Shown here: positions 47,477 through 60,262 of the stretch, piece by piece | How positions within the stretch are numbered: the stretch's first letter is position 1 | Layout: every line of letters starts with the position of its first letter | NCBI GenBank assembly: GCA_023853785.1 | Contig: JAJIRX010000668.1 | Coordinates: 372,001 to 436,000 of the forward strand | Length of the DNA: 64,000 nt | Direction of reading: 5' to 3' | DNA from: Psilocybe azurescens | Lineage: Eukaryota > Basidiomycota > Agaricomycetes > Agaricales > Agrocybaceae | Translations under genes and position numbers: made by a program | The notes under the pieces: model-generated | The model's database searches: none | What the model saw: only the letters and a program-made list of their open reading frames with translations | What the model was told of the DNA's origin: nothing

Positions 47477-48960
47477 ATGTCGTCGCAAATGTTTTGCAGA
47501 GAACGTAGATCGTGGACTGCAAAGGAAGACCAGCTCCTCCGTGAAGCCGTCCAGAAGGGTGCGTCCAGTGGCGAACATCCTTTACGCTGTATTGCTCATT
47601 GTACCACAGAAGATCCAGATAACTCCAACCCTTCTAAGTGGCATGCAATTGCCAAACATGTTCCCAATAGGACCAACAAAGACTGTCGCAAGAGGTGGTT
47701 CGCTAAGATGGCCTCGGATGTTGTGAAAGGAGGCTGGGCACCAGACGAAGATGAGAAACTTGTGAAGGGCATTGAAAGATATGGCACTAGGTGAGCATAC
47801 TAGTCTCCTTGTACCCCATGGTATCTCATTCTTACCGACTTTCTCTAGATGGTCCCTTGTGGCATCAGTTGTGCAGACCCGGAACAGCGACCGTGTGTCA
47901 TAATTGCTTTCTGACTGCGGTTCTGTCATACTCAAACTCTCATTTCAGAATGTGCAAAGCGCTGGACTGATACCCTCAATCCTGCTATTGATCGTACAAC
48001 ATGGTCATCAGAAGCGGTACGTTATTATCAAATAGCATACGCCTGTGGTACTAAACTTCACCCAGGACGAACTTTTGCTCCGAGCGGTCAATGAGCATGG
48101 AAAAGTCTGGACAAAGATCGTGAAGACTTACTTCCCTGGCAGAACTGGCCTATCTGCCAAGAACAGGTGAGCAGTCGAGTAACCTACTTGAATATGCTTC
48201 CAATTCTCACATGTCTCGGCCCTAGATATAATAGCATTACAAGGTTCAATTCCGACATAAGCCGCTCGAGTCGACCACGACGCAAATCGTCAATTGATGT
48301 TACTCATTACGGTCTCAGCCGAAATAAGTCGGAGAGCCTCTCATCTTCTTCCAGCCCATCTCCAGAAACTCCCTCCATGTCCCTTCCGTTCCCCTCTCCG
48401 TCGTTCTCGTCAATGGACTCCAAGCCTTATCGCTTCGACTCATTCTCCAACTGGTCATCATCTTCCTCGGCAACATCAGATGATGTACCGTCGTTCCGGG
48501 CCTCGCCAATGACCTTCGACTACCTGCCGGAGAACGCGACATCGCCGTCCACACCGTCAACGGACGGTTCGTATCAATCTTACGACATGTCCATGAACCA
48601 TCCTCTATCTGCATTCAGCGATCCTTCCCAACTTGTCTTTACCGGCAACGCGTCGCCGATACCTCCCCCCAGCGTCTACAAGAACTTCCAGAGCCATTCT
48701 CATATTTCAGAACAACCCAATTACCCATCGTATTCTCAATACTCCCTTGGCCACGGGTCAAGTCACGGCGATCAGTTCTCCTTTGATGGCATTCCTATAG
48801 ACGCTGGATCGTCTATGAATGGCAACTGGGACACGTCGGTGCACAAGACCGCGAACTCCGCGTACAAACTACCAATATCTAACGAGTTTTCGGTGAGTAT
48901 ACATCCTGCACATTGACTCATGTCAACAATACTGATCGTATCTTCTAGTATGTATTCTAG
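47477..48960 (+). CDS. MYB-type transcription factor, three repeats
   Basis: DNA-binding regulator with three SANT/MYB repeats. Repeat 1: RRSWTAKEDQLLREAVQKG ... WHAIAKHVPNRTNKDCRKRW. Repeat 2: KGGWAPDEDEKLVKGIERYG, intron (from 47791), WSLVASVVQTRNSDQCAKRW over a second intron (from 47888). Repeat 3: RTTWSSEADELLLRAVNEHG ... WTKIVKTYFPGRTGLSAKNR, with introns at about 48017-48065 and 48167-48225. Each repeat has the spaced Trp residues of the helix-turn-helix core. The rest (about 220 residues) is Ser/Pro-rich and disordered, with SSSSPSPETPSMSLPFPSPS, as in a transactivation region. A last tiny exon after GTGAGT near 48894 encodes YVF and stops at 48960. Start at 47477 is the first ATG after a pyrimidine-rich leader. 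Frames join without error. Target genes unknown. Confidence 0.85.
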
Positions 48961-51900
48961 ACAGCCTTGTTTCTCTTTCTCATACTGCCTCGCTTGGGCA
49001 GTTGTAAAGTAGCCGAAAGACTCAATTCAATCCGTAGAGTATTTGGATGAATTATTTGCCGGTCATGGATTTCTTGGAACATGATCGCCCTCATTAATTC
49101 CAGTATCTGTAGAAGTACCCTTGTATAAAAGCAAAACGTGCGGCGCTGCATTCCCCGCGCATTGTAATAGACATCATTTCATGACACTTCATTGCTGCGA
49201 GACTCTTTGTGATGCGGGACTTAACAGGCACCGGTACGTAAGAGACTTCTGATTCATCGAACAAGTGTAATCGGCACCAAAATAACGAACTCATGGGAAA
49301 GGGCCACATTGTAACCACCCTGTGAAAACACAATAATGACGTGGGTCGTTTTTGGCCTTCTCGCATGTCGTGTTTTGTTTCATGCTTGCACGTTCACGCT
49401 TCTCCAATAGTCAAGACGAAGACAAAACAATGATCCCGGTGCGCCGAGCGCTGGCGAACTGTCTGTCACCTATGGCTACCAAGGCAAAGAAGTGACTCGA
49501 GATACGGTGCACCGCCATACTGACAAAAAAGGGGGCGCCAATCAACTGGTTGACTAGCATCTCAATCGCACGTGAGTTTCCCATCGCATTACTGAGCCGT
49601 CTTACCAAAAGTTCGTGACTTTTCCAAAAAGCTCGTGATTGCACTGTCAGACTCAGTCAGAGAGTCGTGACTGTCAGCAGTTCAAGTTATCAATACACAC
49701 CATGTTCGCCACCGTGTCCAACCGGAGCTTTAGTGTGAGTCCGTACACCATAGTACGCGGATTGTGCTCTTGCCTGCTTCCTTCCTGGGATAACGGATTC
49801 GCGACAGGTCTTCCAAGAGTGCATTTTTAAGATCTAATAATAGCTTTCTAACCGGAGGTTTACATACTAAGCTTTGGCCAGGGAACAAGGACTTAATGCT
49901 CTAGCTTCCATAGCTTGTACCAAATAAGACACCAGGCCGACCCCGGAGGATGTTAATACTGCACCCTTGGCTGCTCTCCCGCATGTATCGGCTTCGGATG
50001 CGTAGCATCGACCTTTTCTATTCTTTCTTTTCGTCTGCAATTGGAGAGCGCACACAAGGCACCAACTAGTGTACGGCCTATGACGGTGTGCATCTTCTGT
50101 TATTCAAGTGCCTGTTTGCAAATCCCATCGCTGGCCGTAAGCGTGGATATCCTATTATAGTAACTCCCACTCAGATTTGCAGGACATAAACGCCACAATG
50201 GTCTACAGCAAGCATAGAACCCTCCGGAGTGAGGTTTTGAGCGTACGATACATATTTAATGAATTAAGCACCAAAGTTTTAAACAACCTGATTGTTGTTA
50301 AATCCCTGTGGCAATGGAATTTTGATTATTCCTCTTATTCACCGAATCATTCGCTCTTGCTCTGATTATAAAAAAAAGTGATCAGTGAACTCTTTCCGCT
50401 ATGCTTTTCAACGAGACGCCGACTGGGGAGCATCTTGATCAGGTATTGGGTATTTACGTTACATGGGGCCCAAATATGAGTTGAAACTCCCGAGCTGGAG
50501 AAATTTAGGAGAGTTGGGAACGGGACCCAGATGAGTTCGGGATGATGATCCTCATTTGTCATCCACTCAGGTGGATTTCGTGCCATATCATTATAAAGTG
50601 GATTATCTTCTGAATCATTCCACCAAAACATAAGAAAATCCCCACAGCTATAATTTCCGTGGAGGCAAGTGAGGCAAAAGTGTTAACGTCCGAGACGATC
50701 GCTCAATGTCCGTCGGGAGAACACACCTATATGCATTCTTGGTCCAGCGGCACCTCAGATGCCTATCGACTGTTTAGGCAGTGGCTTGGGAACACCCGAC
50801 ATTGAAATGAGATTCCGGTATAATTCAGGATGTTCAGAAGAGAAGCTTGCAAGAAACGGGCCAGGTCATACTCCGCCAGACCTTGAGAATGGCGCATATT
50901 GTCTAAGACATCTGAAGTTGGTGACAGATATAGCGAGGCACAAACGAGTACAAATGAAGAGCAGAGAAGCACCTATATTTGCACATAAATCCCAATAAAA
51001 CTCGCTATAACAGATACTAGACTCGCGGGGCGACAATTTATTGAATATGGTATTATCTGGCAAACACGAGGGATCAGCCCAAGCAGTTTGGAAGTGTACA
51101 CTAGCCATCGAATTGGTGTCATGATACACGAAGAGGTTGGAGATTGCAAGTGTTACAGGTGAAAGGGGGAAACGATGTGCTTCGCATATCATTCAGATCT
51201 AGAAATTTTGACATTAACGGGGGTGATCTGAGTAACAGCTGTTGTTCGGGATCTGAAAATACTTCCCGTAAAGCGCGAGCTCATGAAGAGTTTCAGCGAT
51301 CCCGATGTCGATTACAATCATCGCAAGAACTGTAGCGGACCGGTGTCGCTCAATTCTCGTCCAACGATCCAACATTCAGTGGTGAATAGTGACTTGCAAG
51401 CTATCGCCCAATTCCCAGGAGAATTTTGCCATGTAGGTTTTGCATCCCAAAATACATTCAAGTCCGCCGAACTTTAGAAGTTAGGAATTTTGGTCATGGG
51501 GCTTAGACAGGCTTCGTGGAATCCGAGCCTTCTGGGAGCTCCCTTTGGTGTCGGGCTCCGCCGCTATGCTTGATATAAGCTGCGAAAGAAACCATGACAG
51601 GAATAGTAAAGAAAGTTGAATCCTGATGCAGGATATCTAATACCTAAACGCCAGAGCTCGAGTGTTCAAACGTTCAATGTCGGAATCCCGCCCAACATTA
51701 ACTACTTGCCTAATGTGGTAACATATCCCGTGCAGGTCATCGACGTCACTTCGTAGGAGTCTAATCGGTGATTGTATCCACATTCCGTCGGGAGATTGAA
51801 GGTGCCACTCTGACTGTTCTCAAGGTCAAGTGCTCTTGTCTGCTATAATGCAGACTGATGAAAGTATTGGACTTATACATCATTGGTGCTACGCAGGGAT

Positions 51901-52320
51901 CCACATAGCGTTCATAAAATTTCACTCCTTGGATGTTGACATCGTGGTTTGTGCGCAGTCTGCCTTGTCAGTCCCTTCATCTGATATTAATGGAACAGAA
52001 ACGCGAGGATCAGCCTGGATCGACAGCAGGCAATGGCGGGATGCCAAGATTGGAAAAATTGCGGAGCTCCAGTCAAGCCTAGTCAAGCCTCTGCATCTTT
52101 TGATGAATATCAAATTGTCCAAGTCCCCTATGTTGTGCCTCCTATGCTTTCTGCTGTCGCGGTTGGTCACGGTCGTCGTGAAAACGACGGCCCTTCCTCG
52201 GTGAAAGTCCCGGACCGCTAAAGAGCACGCATAAGAGATTTAAAGTACATTATGCTTTAACTCTTTCGATCTTTCCGTCTTTCTCCTTTTTACTTCCAAG
52301 CACACGCCCCAGAGACCCCA
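48961..52320. other. Intergenic with unassigned minus-strand fragments
   Basis: No named gene. On the minus strand, open pieces at 50631-50347 (NPLYNDMARNPPEWMTNEDH) and 51192-50763 (LFVYHDTNSMASVHFQTAWA; ISVTNFRCLRQYAPFSRSGG) have a protein-like composition. They may be exons of a decayed or unrecognised gene. The rest shows nothing. The last 300 bases hold the promoter of the epimerase gene. Confidence 0.3.
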
Positions 52321-54156
52321 ATGTCTGAGTTTGAACCGATTTCGTTGACCCTCTCTTCGTCTCCCACACAGTCTTTGGCAGTCGAGGTACGAGACCTCCC
52401 GAAACTTGTGGCAGACGTTAACTTTGATTGTGATGCGCAAAGATCCTTCCTTATGGTCTCACTATTCACAGAGTCTTAGTGAAGACTGACGGCCGTGTGA
52501 GTGCGACATCTTGACCGTGTGGGACTATTGGAAGTGGTTCTGAACGTGTTTGCAGACACATGACATTGTTATTGGCCCAGAAGAGCCACAAGGACATGTT
52601 ACCCAAAAGTATACAAACACGGTGGTCGGGAGATACGCGAATAGGGTCCCAGTTGGGACTCATGCTTTGGGGCGGAAAGGGATTAAGAACGAGTTTACTG
52701 CACAATCCAACGGTATGGATATGCCACATTTCCATCGATTCAAGTTCAAGCTTTCCTTTCCCACTAGAATCTCCACATGTGTCACTGCATGGCGGACCGG
52801 TGGGATTCGATGCTCGGCCTTGGACCTTGCTTTCTGCAGAGGATCCTCCGAAACTTTTCTCCAAGGCAGAATTAAACCGCCTCGACAAACTACAGGAATC
52901 TTCGTCTTCATATGCCGTCTTTCGACTAGAATCTCCTGCGGAAGATCAAGGTTTTCCGGGTTCATTAACCACCGAGGCCTGCATAGCTCTCATCGGCCCT
53001 AGGAACCCTCAAAAACAGGGGTACTTAGACGCTCCTGAGAATAATTTGGGCAGCATCGTCATCATTTATCGTGCAAAGTTAGTCGGGGAAACAAAAACTG
53101 TCACTCCGGTTAATTTGACACAAGTGCGTCTCCTACACTCCAAAGATTCCTGCAACAAATTTCACCAAAAAAAATCTGATTGCCTAGCACTGGGGCTTCA
53201 ACCTGGAAGCAAGTCTGCAGGATGGGCCTGAATCTCTTCTAGTCAAAGACCATGCGCTCACTATCAGGGTCGGTTCTTTTATTTATCTTATCCAGAAGCT
53301 GGATATGCATCTTATTGGTTCACGATTCATAGGCCGATCATATTGCTGAACTTGCTTCCAATAGTCTTGCTACTGGCAACTTTATACCTGTTTCGACGAT
53401 CCCCGCTCACGACCACACCGCCAAACTAATTGGAAGCGATATGCCTAATTCCGGTTACGGTGCGGTTCTTTCACCCGCATGCAATGCTGTCTTATCTGAC
53501 GGACACTACATAGATGATTACTACCTATTCGAAGACAAAGCTAAATCCTCGATACCGACTCGGATTTCTTTGGTTTCTTTCGATGACAAGTCTGACTTTC
53601 TAGAAGATGTTCTTCGGGCCGCAGACGACGAAAATCGAGGAAGTCGACCGGGACCTTTGGCGACATTATCGTCTGCTAGATCTGGTCTCAAGCTTGAGTT
53701 TGATACCAATCGTCAGTTCAATTTGCATCATAACGTTATTTCTGGCGTATTCATGACGCTGAACGGAAACACTAGAGCACGGTGTTATGTTCTATTCTAA
53801 CGCAATGGCGAACGTGGCCAAAGGAGCGCGCAAGAAGATTCATGGCGGCTCCGGAATCAGTGGGCAAGGAGATGCATATGGTCCAGGAAGTGGGTGGCTC
53901 TGTGTATTCTGATCGTTGCATGCTGTGCTCATCGAATTCTCTTCAGCCGCGGCATTCCTCGAATTCCACAACGTGAGCTATAATAAATCTCACTGACGCT
54001 CACTTGCTGAGTCAATTTCATGTGTCTTAGCCAATAGCGGCATTCTTGTATTCGGCGAACAAAGATGGAGAAGATACTCTCCTCACGTCTGACGAGTTAT
54101 ATCACAACTACGTCCGCGCTGACATCAAGGTCGTCGCCCCTCTTGCCAAGGCATAG
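52321..54156 (+). CDS. Aldose 1-epimerase (galactose mutarotase family)
   Basis: Interconverts alpha and beta anomers of glucose or galactose, feeding the Leloir pathway. Start at 52321 (MSEFEPISLTLSSSPTQSLA). After a 57 nt intron the product reads ILPYGLTIHRVLVKTDGR, then THDIVIGPEEPQGH, KYTNTVVGRYANRVPVGTHA and, over an intron near 52712-52768, NESPHVSLHGGPVGFDARPW. This last carries a catalytic HGG...GFD block. It goes on to LESPAEDQGFPGSLTTEACI, IIYRAKLVGETKTVTPVNLT, HWGFNLEASLQDGPESLLVK, NSGYDDYYLFEDKAKSSIPT, FDTN, HGVMFYSNAMANVAKGARKK and HGGSGISGQGDAYGPGSA. The end is AAFLYSANKDGEDTLLTSDE ... ADIKVVAPLAKA. There are about nine short GT-AG introns and no frame break. In the deduced exons 'F-L-E-F-H-N' marks the active-site side. 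Confidence 0.88.
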
Positions 54157-55429
54157 ACCATGAACGCAATTCGCTTCGGATGATATCTGATCCTTTATCT
54201 TTGTAGAAATAGTAACGACCGCTGCGGTACGTTCCCAATGGATGATGAACGTCTTCTAGGGTGAAACTCGTTGTGTATGGTATCTAAAGCACTAAATATT
54301 ATCTGTCAAACCATAATGCCGAGTCTTGTCCTTTTCTATGCACCAACAGCACAACGGCTTATTAGAGTCCCATAGCTGTTGTGTGTTTTGAGTTGTAACA
54401 TTGGTGCATACCAGGAACATGGGTGTCCGTCTCATCTGTGAGCATAGGTTATGCACTCTATGTTTCTGTTGTATTAACCTTGCTGTCCCATTCAAACGGT
54501 TAACCACTCACAGTGATCCGTATCGCTTGATTCAAATCAGTGCAACCCTGTCGCGCGACGATCTTGGGATTGCCATTATTACTTCTTCCGGTATCTCGAA
54601 ATGAGGCACGCCGGACTCGGCATCTTCCAAAATGATGTGGCGCACGTAGGGAGGGCTCTTCAGGGCTCTTCAAGCAGCCACGGCCCATCGACGTCAATCG
54701 CAATGACTTAAGTACAACCAAGATTATCATCATCACCACCAAGCATTAATTATAGAAAAGAGCTTAGTGGCTTCTGACTAGGACTTCTCATTGATAGCGA
54801 CCGATCTTTGAGCTTGAGAGATATCCGTGGCTATTTTAAGAATGACAAGCATAAGAAAGCTTCCTTGCACAGGTATGCGGAGCATCCTTGGGCAAGCAAG
54901 ATTAGTACTATTCTGAGATCTGGAAAGAAGAATGATACCAATCATGAAGTCGTGATGTTAAGGAGTTCGAGGTTTCGTTGCCTCTTCCTTATCAAATGAT
55001 GAAACAACCGCGACGTGGGTCAATACAGTGTTTATTTTAAGTGATCAGGAGAGGCCACAATGAAGTGAAAGCTGTCTAAGAAAAAGCTCGTGAGGCATGA
55101 AAAGTCTAGAAGCTAATTCGTCCCTTTGAGACGATCCATTATTTAATTTGTTGACTAGGGAAGGTCACTTATGATTACTACCTTTTATTGATAATAGTAT
55201 CATCATCAGCGGCAAGCGCTCTGGAGGACACCTGTCATCTAGTCATTTAGCTGAAGTAACTGCATGGACTTTTTGAATTACTGTATTAAAGACGAGGCTA
55301 TGCTGAAGTCTGAGGGATACATTTTATAAGTACACGATGAATCCCAAATGGATCAGCAATTGAATTAAGGAAGTTTTTGTGGCCAAGTTTTTGTTGCGAG
55401 TTCGTTGCAAGTTTCAACAACCTACACTA
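54157..55429. other. Intergenic
   Basis: 3' flank of the epimerase gene and spacer up to the MITE. Nothing recognised. A short duplication GGGCTCTTCAGGGCTCTTCA lies near 54653-54672. Confidence 0.45.
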
Positions 55430-56016
55430 CTGTGGTGGGACTATTTAGGAGCACTCCTAACTCTTCCACTCTTTATTGACATAAAAGGGAGATCTATTCT
55501 CGGAATGTAGTATGGTCCTAAAGCTATCCTAAATATGGTTTTTTTTTGTCACTAAATGTAGATAAAATTTAAACTTCTCGCACGGTGAAGGCCGAGCGTA
55601 AATGTATGTAGAAAATCAATCATTTTTCTATTGTTTCTAGGTTTATTGAAGAGCTAAACATAATGTTAGATTTTTTTTAAAAAATTGGCAGTGTTTCCAT
55701 AGTAACGGCAAACTAAATTAAAAATTTTGTCCAACTCTTCGGTGAGCCTAAAGACAATACAAAAATGATTGATTTTTGACATGCATTTACGCTCGGCGTG
55801 CGAGAAGTTTAAATTTTATCTACATTTAGTGACAAAAATACTATATTTGAAATAGTTTTTGGGCTATACTATTTCCCAGAATCGATCACTTTTATGTCAA
55901 TTTTACGGTCCACTAAGGTCTACATTTAGTGTAAACTTGGTATAAACTTAAATCTATTATGAAATTTTAACAAAGAGTGGAAGATTTAGGAGCGCTCCTA
56001 AATAGTTCCACCACAG
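55430..56016. mobile_element. Foldback MITE, TA-flanked (mariner-like)
   Basis: 587 bp element flanked by TA (55428-55429 and 56017-56018), as made by Tc1/mariner transposases. The ends are CTGTGGTGGGACTATTTAGG and its near-perfect reverse complement. A second, long inverted pair lies inside: from about 55547 (GTCACTAAATGTAGATAAAA...) it matches the reverse complement of the block ending near 55835. The centre (about 55630-55745) is AT-rich. There is no transposase frame. Each end also carries the nested palindrome TTAGGAGYRCTCCTAA. The element lies about 260 bp from the stop of the GTPase gene. Confidence 0.85.
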
Positions 56017-56276
56017 TAATGCTAGCAATCTGCAGAATGTAGAAAACTTTCATGTACTGTACAAGTGATCCCCAGTTGTACATAGTTGCTTATGCGGACT
56101 GCATATCACTCGGAGTGAATTGATCGATCTTCATCCTATTAATCTACAAGATATATTTGCAAATATGGCTACTACTATTCATTATGAATAAGATCTGAGC
56201 GCTCCATTGACTTCCTCTAACGCGCCCATAAATATACTCCAAGCGCCTCGTAAATATCATAACTCGAGAAACGAAG

Positions 56277-57645
56277 TTATTTCCATGTCAGCGAGAACGG
56301 CGCTAGCATGACGGCTAGCCTCCCCCAAAAGCCTACGAGAGGAATTGCCGCAGCAAGCTTCCCTTCCCAAACAGCGTTACTGTTTTCGGTGGCAGCAACC
56401 GCCTGTATAATGGGTGAATTGGCTTGTCCGGTATGATCATTCCGATGACCATGGTTCTTCTCTTCACTGTCTCCTGGGGCTGTAAAATTTCTTGTAGAAG
56501 TGGCCGCGGCCGAGGCCTCTGCAAACTTTAAGCGCTCTTCCATCCTGGACAAAGCGTCACGATATCCCCGAGTCACATTCGCTGAGTCCTCTTGAAGGCG
56601 TGATATGATAGCCTCCGTTCTCGCCCTCTCCCCGTAAGCTCTTTCCGACTTGCTTCGTCTCTTGACCGCGCGGCATCTTGAATCTCCACGACTAAGCCTC
56701 GAATTTCTTCTCGGTGCCGCTCCATTTGCTCGAAGACCTCCCGACATAGCTCCATACCCGCACGGGTCTCGGAAATGTCGAGACCGCGCCCGAGTTCTTC
56801 CTGAATTTGTAAAGTGACAGAGAGATTATTTTGGATTATCGACCGTACAATTGTTTGAGCAGATTCGATGGTGTTGTTGTGTCGAACAACACGGCATCCT
56901 TTTTCTACGGCGGGTTTGAAAACGCCTCTTTGGTAACGAGTTCACGTTCTCTGTCTTCCCCAATGGCCTCGTCGATTTTGTCCCACATGGTAGTTACGAT
57001 TACCACATTGCACAGAGAGCTTTCTCCACAAAGGTTGCGGAATAGGCGGAAATTACGAGCTGATATGCCTCCTAGACGATTGTCCAGTATTCGGTGCATA
57101 TAAATGACGCCGGCTAGGCGTTTCCCCGGGAGTATCTGAGTAATAAGATATTTTAGCTTGCTCGGCATGCGGTTCAAAGTTAAAACATATTTACGTGAGC
57201 ACTAGGTAAGACGCTATCATGTTTAAGATGTTTGTGTCGGTCAATTTCGTGTCATCAAATCCAGGAGTGTCAATCAAATTAATTTTATGTCCATCGAGGA
57301 GGAATGTATCCGAGACTTCAACATCCCGGGTGCACGATTCCAACTCTCTTCCGACTTTGAGATTTGAGCCACTGAGAAGATTGATAAACTAAGCAAACAT
57401 TTCGGATGAAAGGGATGAACACGACATCAAAATCTGTAAGTCGTACTAATGATTTTCCTGTTCCAGTCGGTCCCATTACACTAGATAAAGTTGGATGAGC
57501 TTGCGGTGCGAAGAGCTCAATGTGCGAGACTACGTACGCGACCGACAAAACATCAGCTTCGTCTTGGGTGACCTACAGACAAATGAGAATAAAGTAACAA
57601 GAAGAAAAAAGGGCGAACTGTGGAATAATCCGATGCAATGCTCAT
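56277..57645 (-). CDS. GIMAP/AIG1-like P-loop GTPase
   Basis: Fungal G-domain protein of the type commonly found expanded in Agaricomycetes. Suggested start at 57645 (MSIASDYST, then intron, VTQDEADVLSVAYVVSHIEL). G1/Walker A is MGPTGTGKS (about 57470), followed by an intron and FINLLSGSNLKVGRELESCT. G3 is LIDTPGFDDTKLTDTNILNM (about 57290-57215). After an intron come LAGVIYMHRILDNRLGGISA, FRLFRNLCGESSLCNVVIVT and TMWDKIDEAIGEDRERELVT. Then a long coiled coil (QEELGRGLDISETRAGMELC; EQMERHREEIRGLVVEIQDA; EDSANVTRGYRDALSRMEER) and a hydrophobic tail, AAIPLVGFWGRLAVMLAPFS, that may be a membrane anchor. Two frame breaks fit one missing base each: A4 at 56919-56922 (FFKPAVEKG) and C4 at 56630-56633. 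Role unknown. Related animal proteins work in immune cell survival and pathogen vacuoles. Confidence 0.8.
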
Positions 57646-60262
57646 GCTCGTAAATTCCAGTAGAATTCGAGATGGGAGAATAGTGTTCACTTGAAAGGAC
57701 TTGAACGACAATAAAAATGTTCTCAGAAGTCCGCAAGGCCGCCCCGTTTAATCCTCGTTTCTTCAGTGATATCGAAGATCTTCAAAGAAGCGGAAGTTAA
57801 ACACGAGGGACGGAGTTGTATACGGTTACAGACAAGAATAACGGCCTCGTCGATCATACTCTACCAATTGAAGGAGTCGTTTGGCAAGTCCCTTGTTAAT
57901 GCCGGTTGGCCGATTGTAACGACGAGCCTTGCGTCTCACTTGAGAGCCTCAAAGTATCCTAAGCAAAAATTTTAGCGATACAGGGCCATTTTAAGATGCC
58001 AAGACAAGAACTGCGCTATCATGAACATATTGAAAGGTGCTGTGAGTCCATGATTCATGAAGACAAGGAATTTCCCACCAGCACCTCCATGTCCGAGTCG
58101 GAGTTGTAATTTTACCCTGTATGTTTTACAGCCCGTAGGAAATTTAAGCGGAGATCAGAAAGCTACACTAGGGACGAAGTTTTAGGTGCTTTTACAATAG
58201 GTTCTTTGTTGGTTCGTTGCGTACCATTCCCATTCTCTGATCTCATCTATATGAGACGCCTTCTTTTCTCATAAAGTGCGAATTTTGTTGCGAAATTTCG
58301 ATGGGATTCATTAGGGATTCATCTTTCATGATTTGAAGCCGCTAGAAGTATTCAGCCTGCTTTATGTTGTTCCTTTCTAATGGAGAGCTATTATAAGCTA
58401 GACATGAAGGCAAGTGTCGGCGTGTAGCAGCTGCAGGATAACACTAGAACCTGGCTGGAATTCATTTAATTATGGCTGGGCCATTTCAAGTTGTCGCATG
58501 ACATCAGCTGTGCTCTCTTGAAAGGATACCCACTGCTGCCTTGTTATAGTATCGCTAAACGGGAAAGATGTGGGGCTTTCTACGGACAGAATGTCAGAAT
58601 CAGTCTCTGAATGCAATGCTAAATAAACCCAAGAATGTATCCAGACACCGCGGATGCACCTTTTGTTTTTGATCTATCTCTAGGGTCATATACCAGATCA
58701 TCCACTTTATGACATCTTCTTGTGCAGATGTCCATATATGTTGTATATGTACGCTAAACTCTTGCGGCTCCTAGGATCCCGCCCCACAATGGCCTCCCGA
58801 CTGTGAAGGCGCCCTCCGAGGCTTTCAGCCCCCGCATCTCGTCGGCTCGCTTATCAAGATGTTACATCTACAGTCCCGCGGAAACCATATTCCATGGGAG
58901 CTTTGAAGATAAAAGGGACAAAGGGACATATACCTATACGTATTGCACGCAGAATCTTAGGATATTAACAATCCACACTTCTTCAGATGCTATCAATGAG
59001 AAGATGATTAATCCTTTTGGAAAAACGATAGTCAATCTCATTTGAAAACTGTGTCTTACACGCCTCAGGAGTGGAATCTTAAATTATCGTCGTCGTTCTC
59101 AGGCAGAACTGTACAGTGATATAGAAGCCTAGAAATACAATCTCGGGCGGCGAAAAAGCTGTTTCATATAGTGTCCTGCTCTCTAAAGCTAGAAGGTCAG
59201 CGCGTGCGGTTCTACCATAGAAATAGCGTAGGAGAAACCTCACCGTGTCTTCTCTGAATACACGATTCTACCGCCATCATTGCATGTCACATAATTAGAG
59301 GCAGCGGCGCTGATATTGGAAGCAGCAGCTTCAAATACGCGTTACGAGTCTCGAAATATGACAAGGACACGTGAACAATGCTCGCACAGGAGGTTTCTCG
59401 GGCCCCAAAAGGAAGTGCGACCCTGCGGGATTGGTGTGGGCTGGTCCGGGGCTTAGGCACCGATGCTGAAAACCTAATGACCATTGAACGCAGAACCTCC
59501 ATACGACAATCTTGATACTCGCTGAAATAAGGAACGCATACTACCTGCGATCCTTTGGTTGCTCTGCATATTTTCTTCCAAGAAATACTAGTCGGAGAGT
59601 GCCAATGAAACGCTGCTGAAAGCGATAGGAATCATGATAACATCAGTTGCAGTATGTAGTAAAAATGAACCAGACTTACCCTTGGCACATGCCTCGAGAG
59701 GAAACATAATACTGGTTCACATGTTCACGCCTACTTGTAGACTTCCGTAGAATTGGACGCGCTCTTGTGTGAAATTCCCGCCGTGCGTTCCAAGGATCGT
59801 GTTATGATCGTGGCGGTTCAACCAAGCATTTCGTGTGACTCTGTCCCACTTGGGTTGAGTGAGATCCGGCCATCACCATATTTATTAAACTCCGATAGAC
59901 TCCGCTTTAACTTAGCCAAACTTTACTTGAAACGTAAAGCTTTTTTCCAAGCCCTTTGCGTCCCACTCCAAAAAAAAGTATCTCATTAGTATAGCTAAAA
60001 AAACACTTGAAGCGTAACTGGTCCTACGAACGCGTTAACTGCGTCGTCAACGCGTCTTTGGCGTTTCTTTACTAGTACTCAAGCGCTCTTGTTGTTTCCA
60101 ATGGGTGATCACTTGATCAGACGAGGCCAAGGGACTGGAGTCCCCTGAATTTAAAAATTGCAAGTTCAATTGTCCCGGGTACCCCTCTTCCTTCCTTCCT
60201 CCTTTCTTCCTCCCTCCCTATCTTCCTGGCTTCGTTGCACCTGGCTGTTCTCGGTCCTGACA
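57646..60262. other. Intergenic
   Basis: 2.6 kb without a supported gene, between the divergent GTPase and deacetylase genes. The last about 90 bases are strongly pyrimidine-rich (CTTCCTTCCTCCTTTCTTCC near 60190-60210), a typical fungal leader. No tRNA or clear repeat was found. Confidence 0.45.

Noticed and set aside
13376..53800. Programmed ribosomal frameshifting as the cause of the frame jumps
   Set aside because: The sites have no common slippery heptamer or downstream structure and occur in unrelated genes, so missing bases are simpler.
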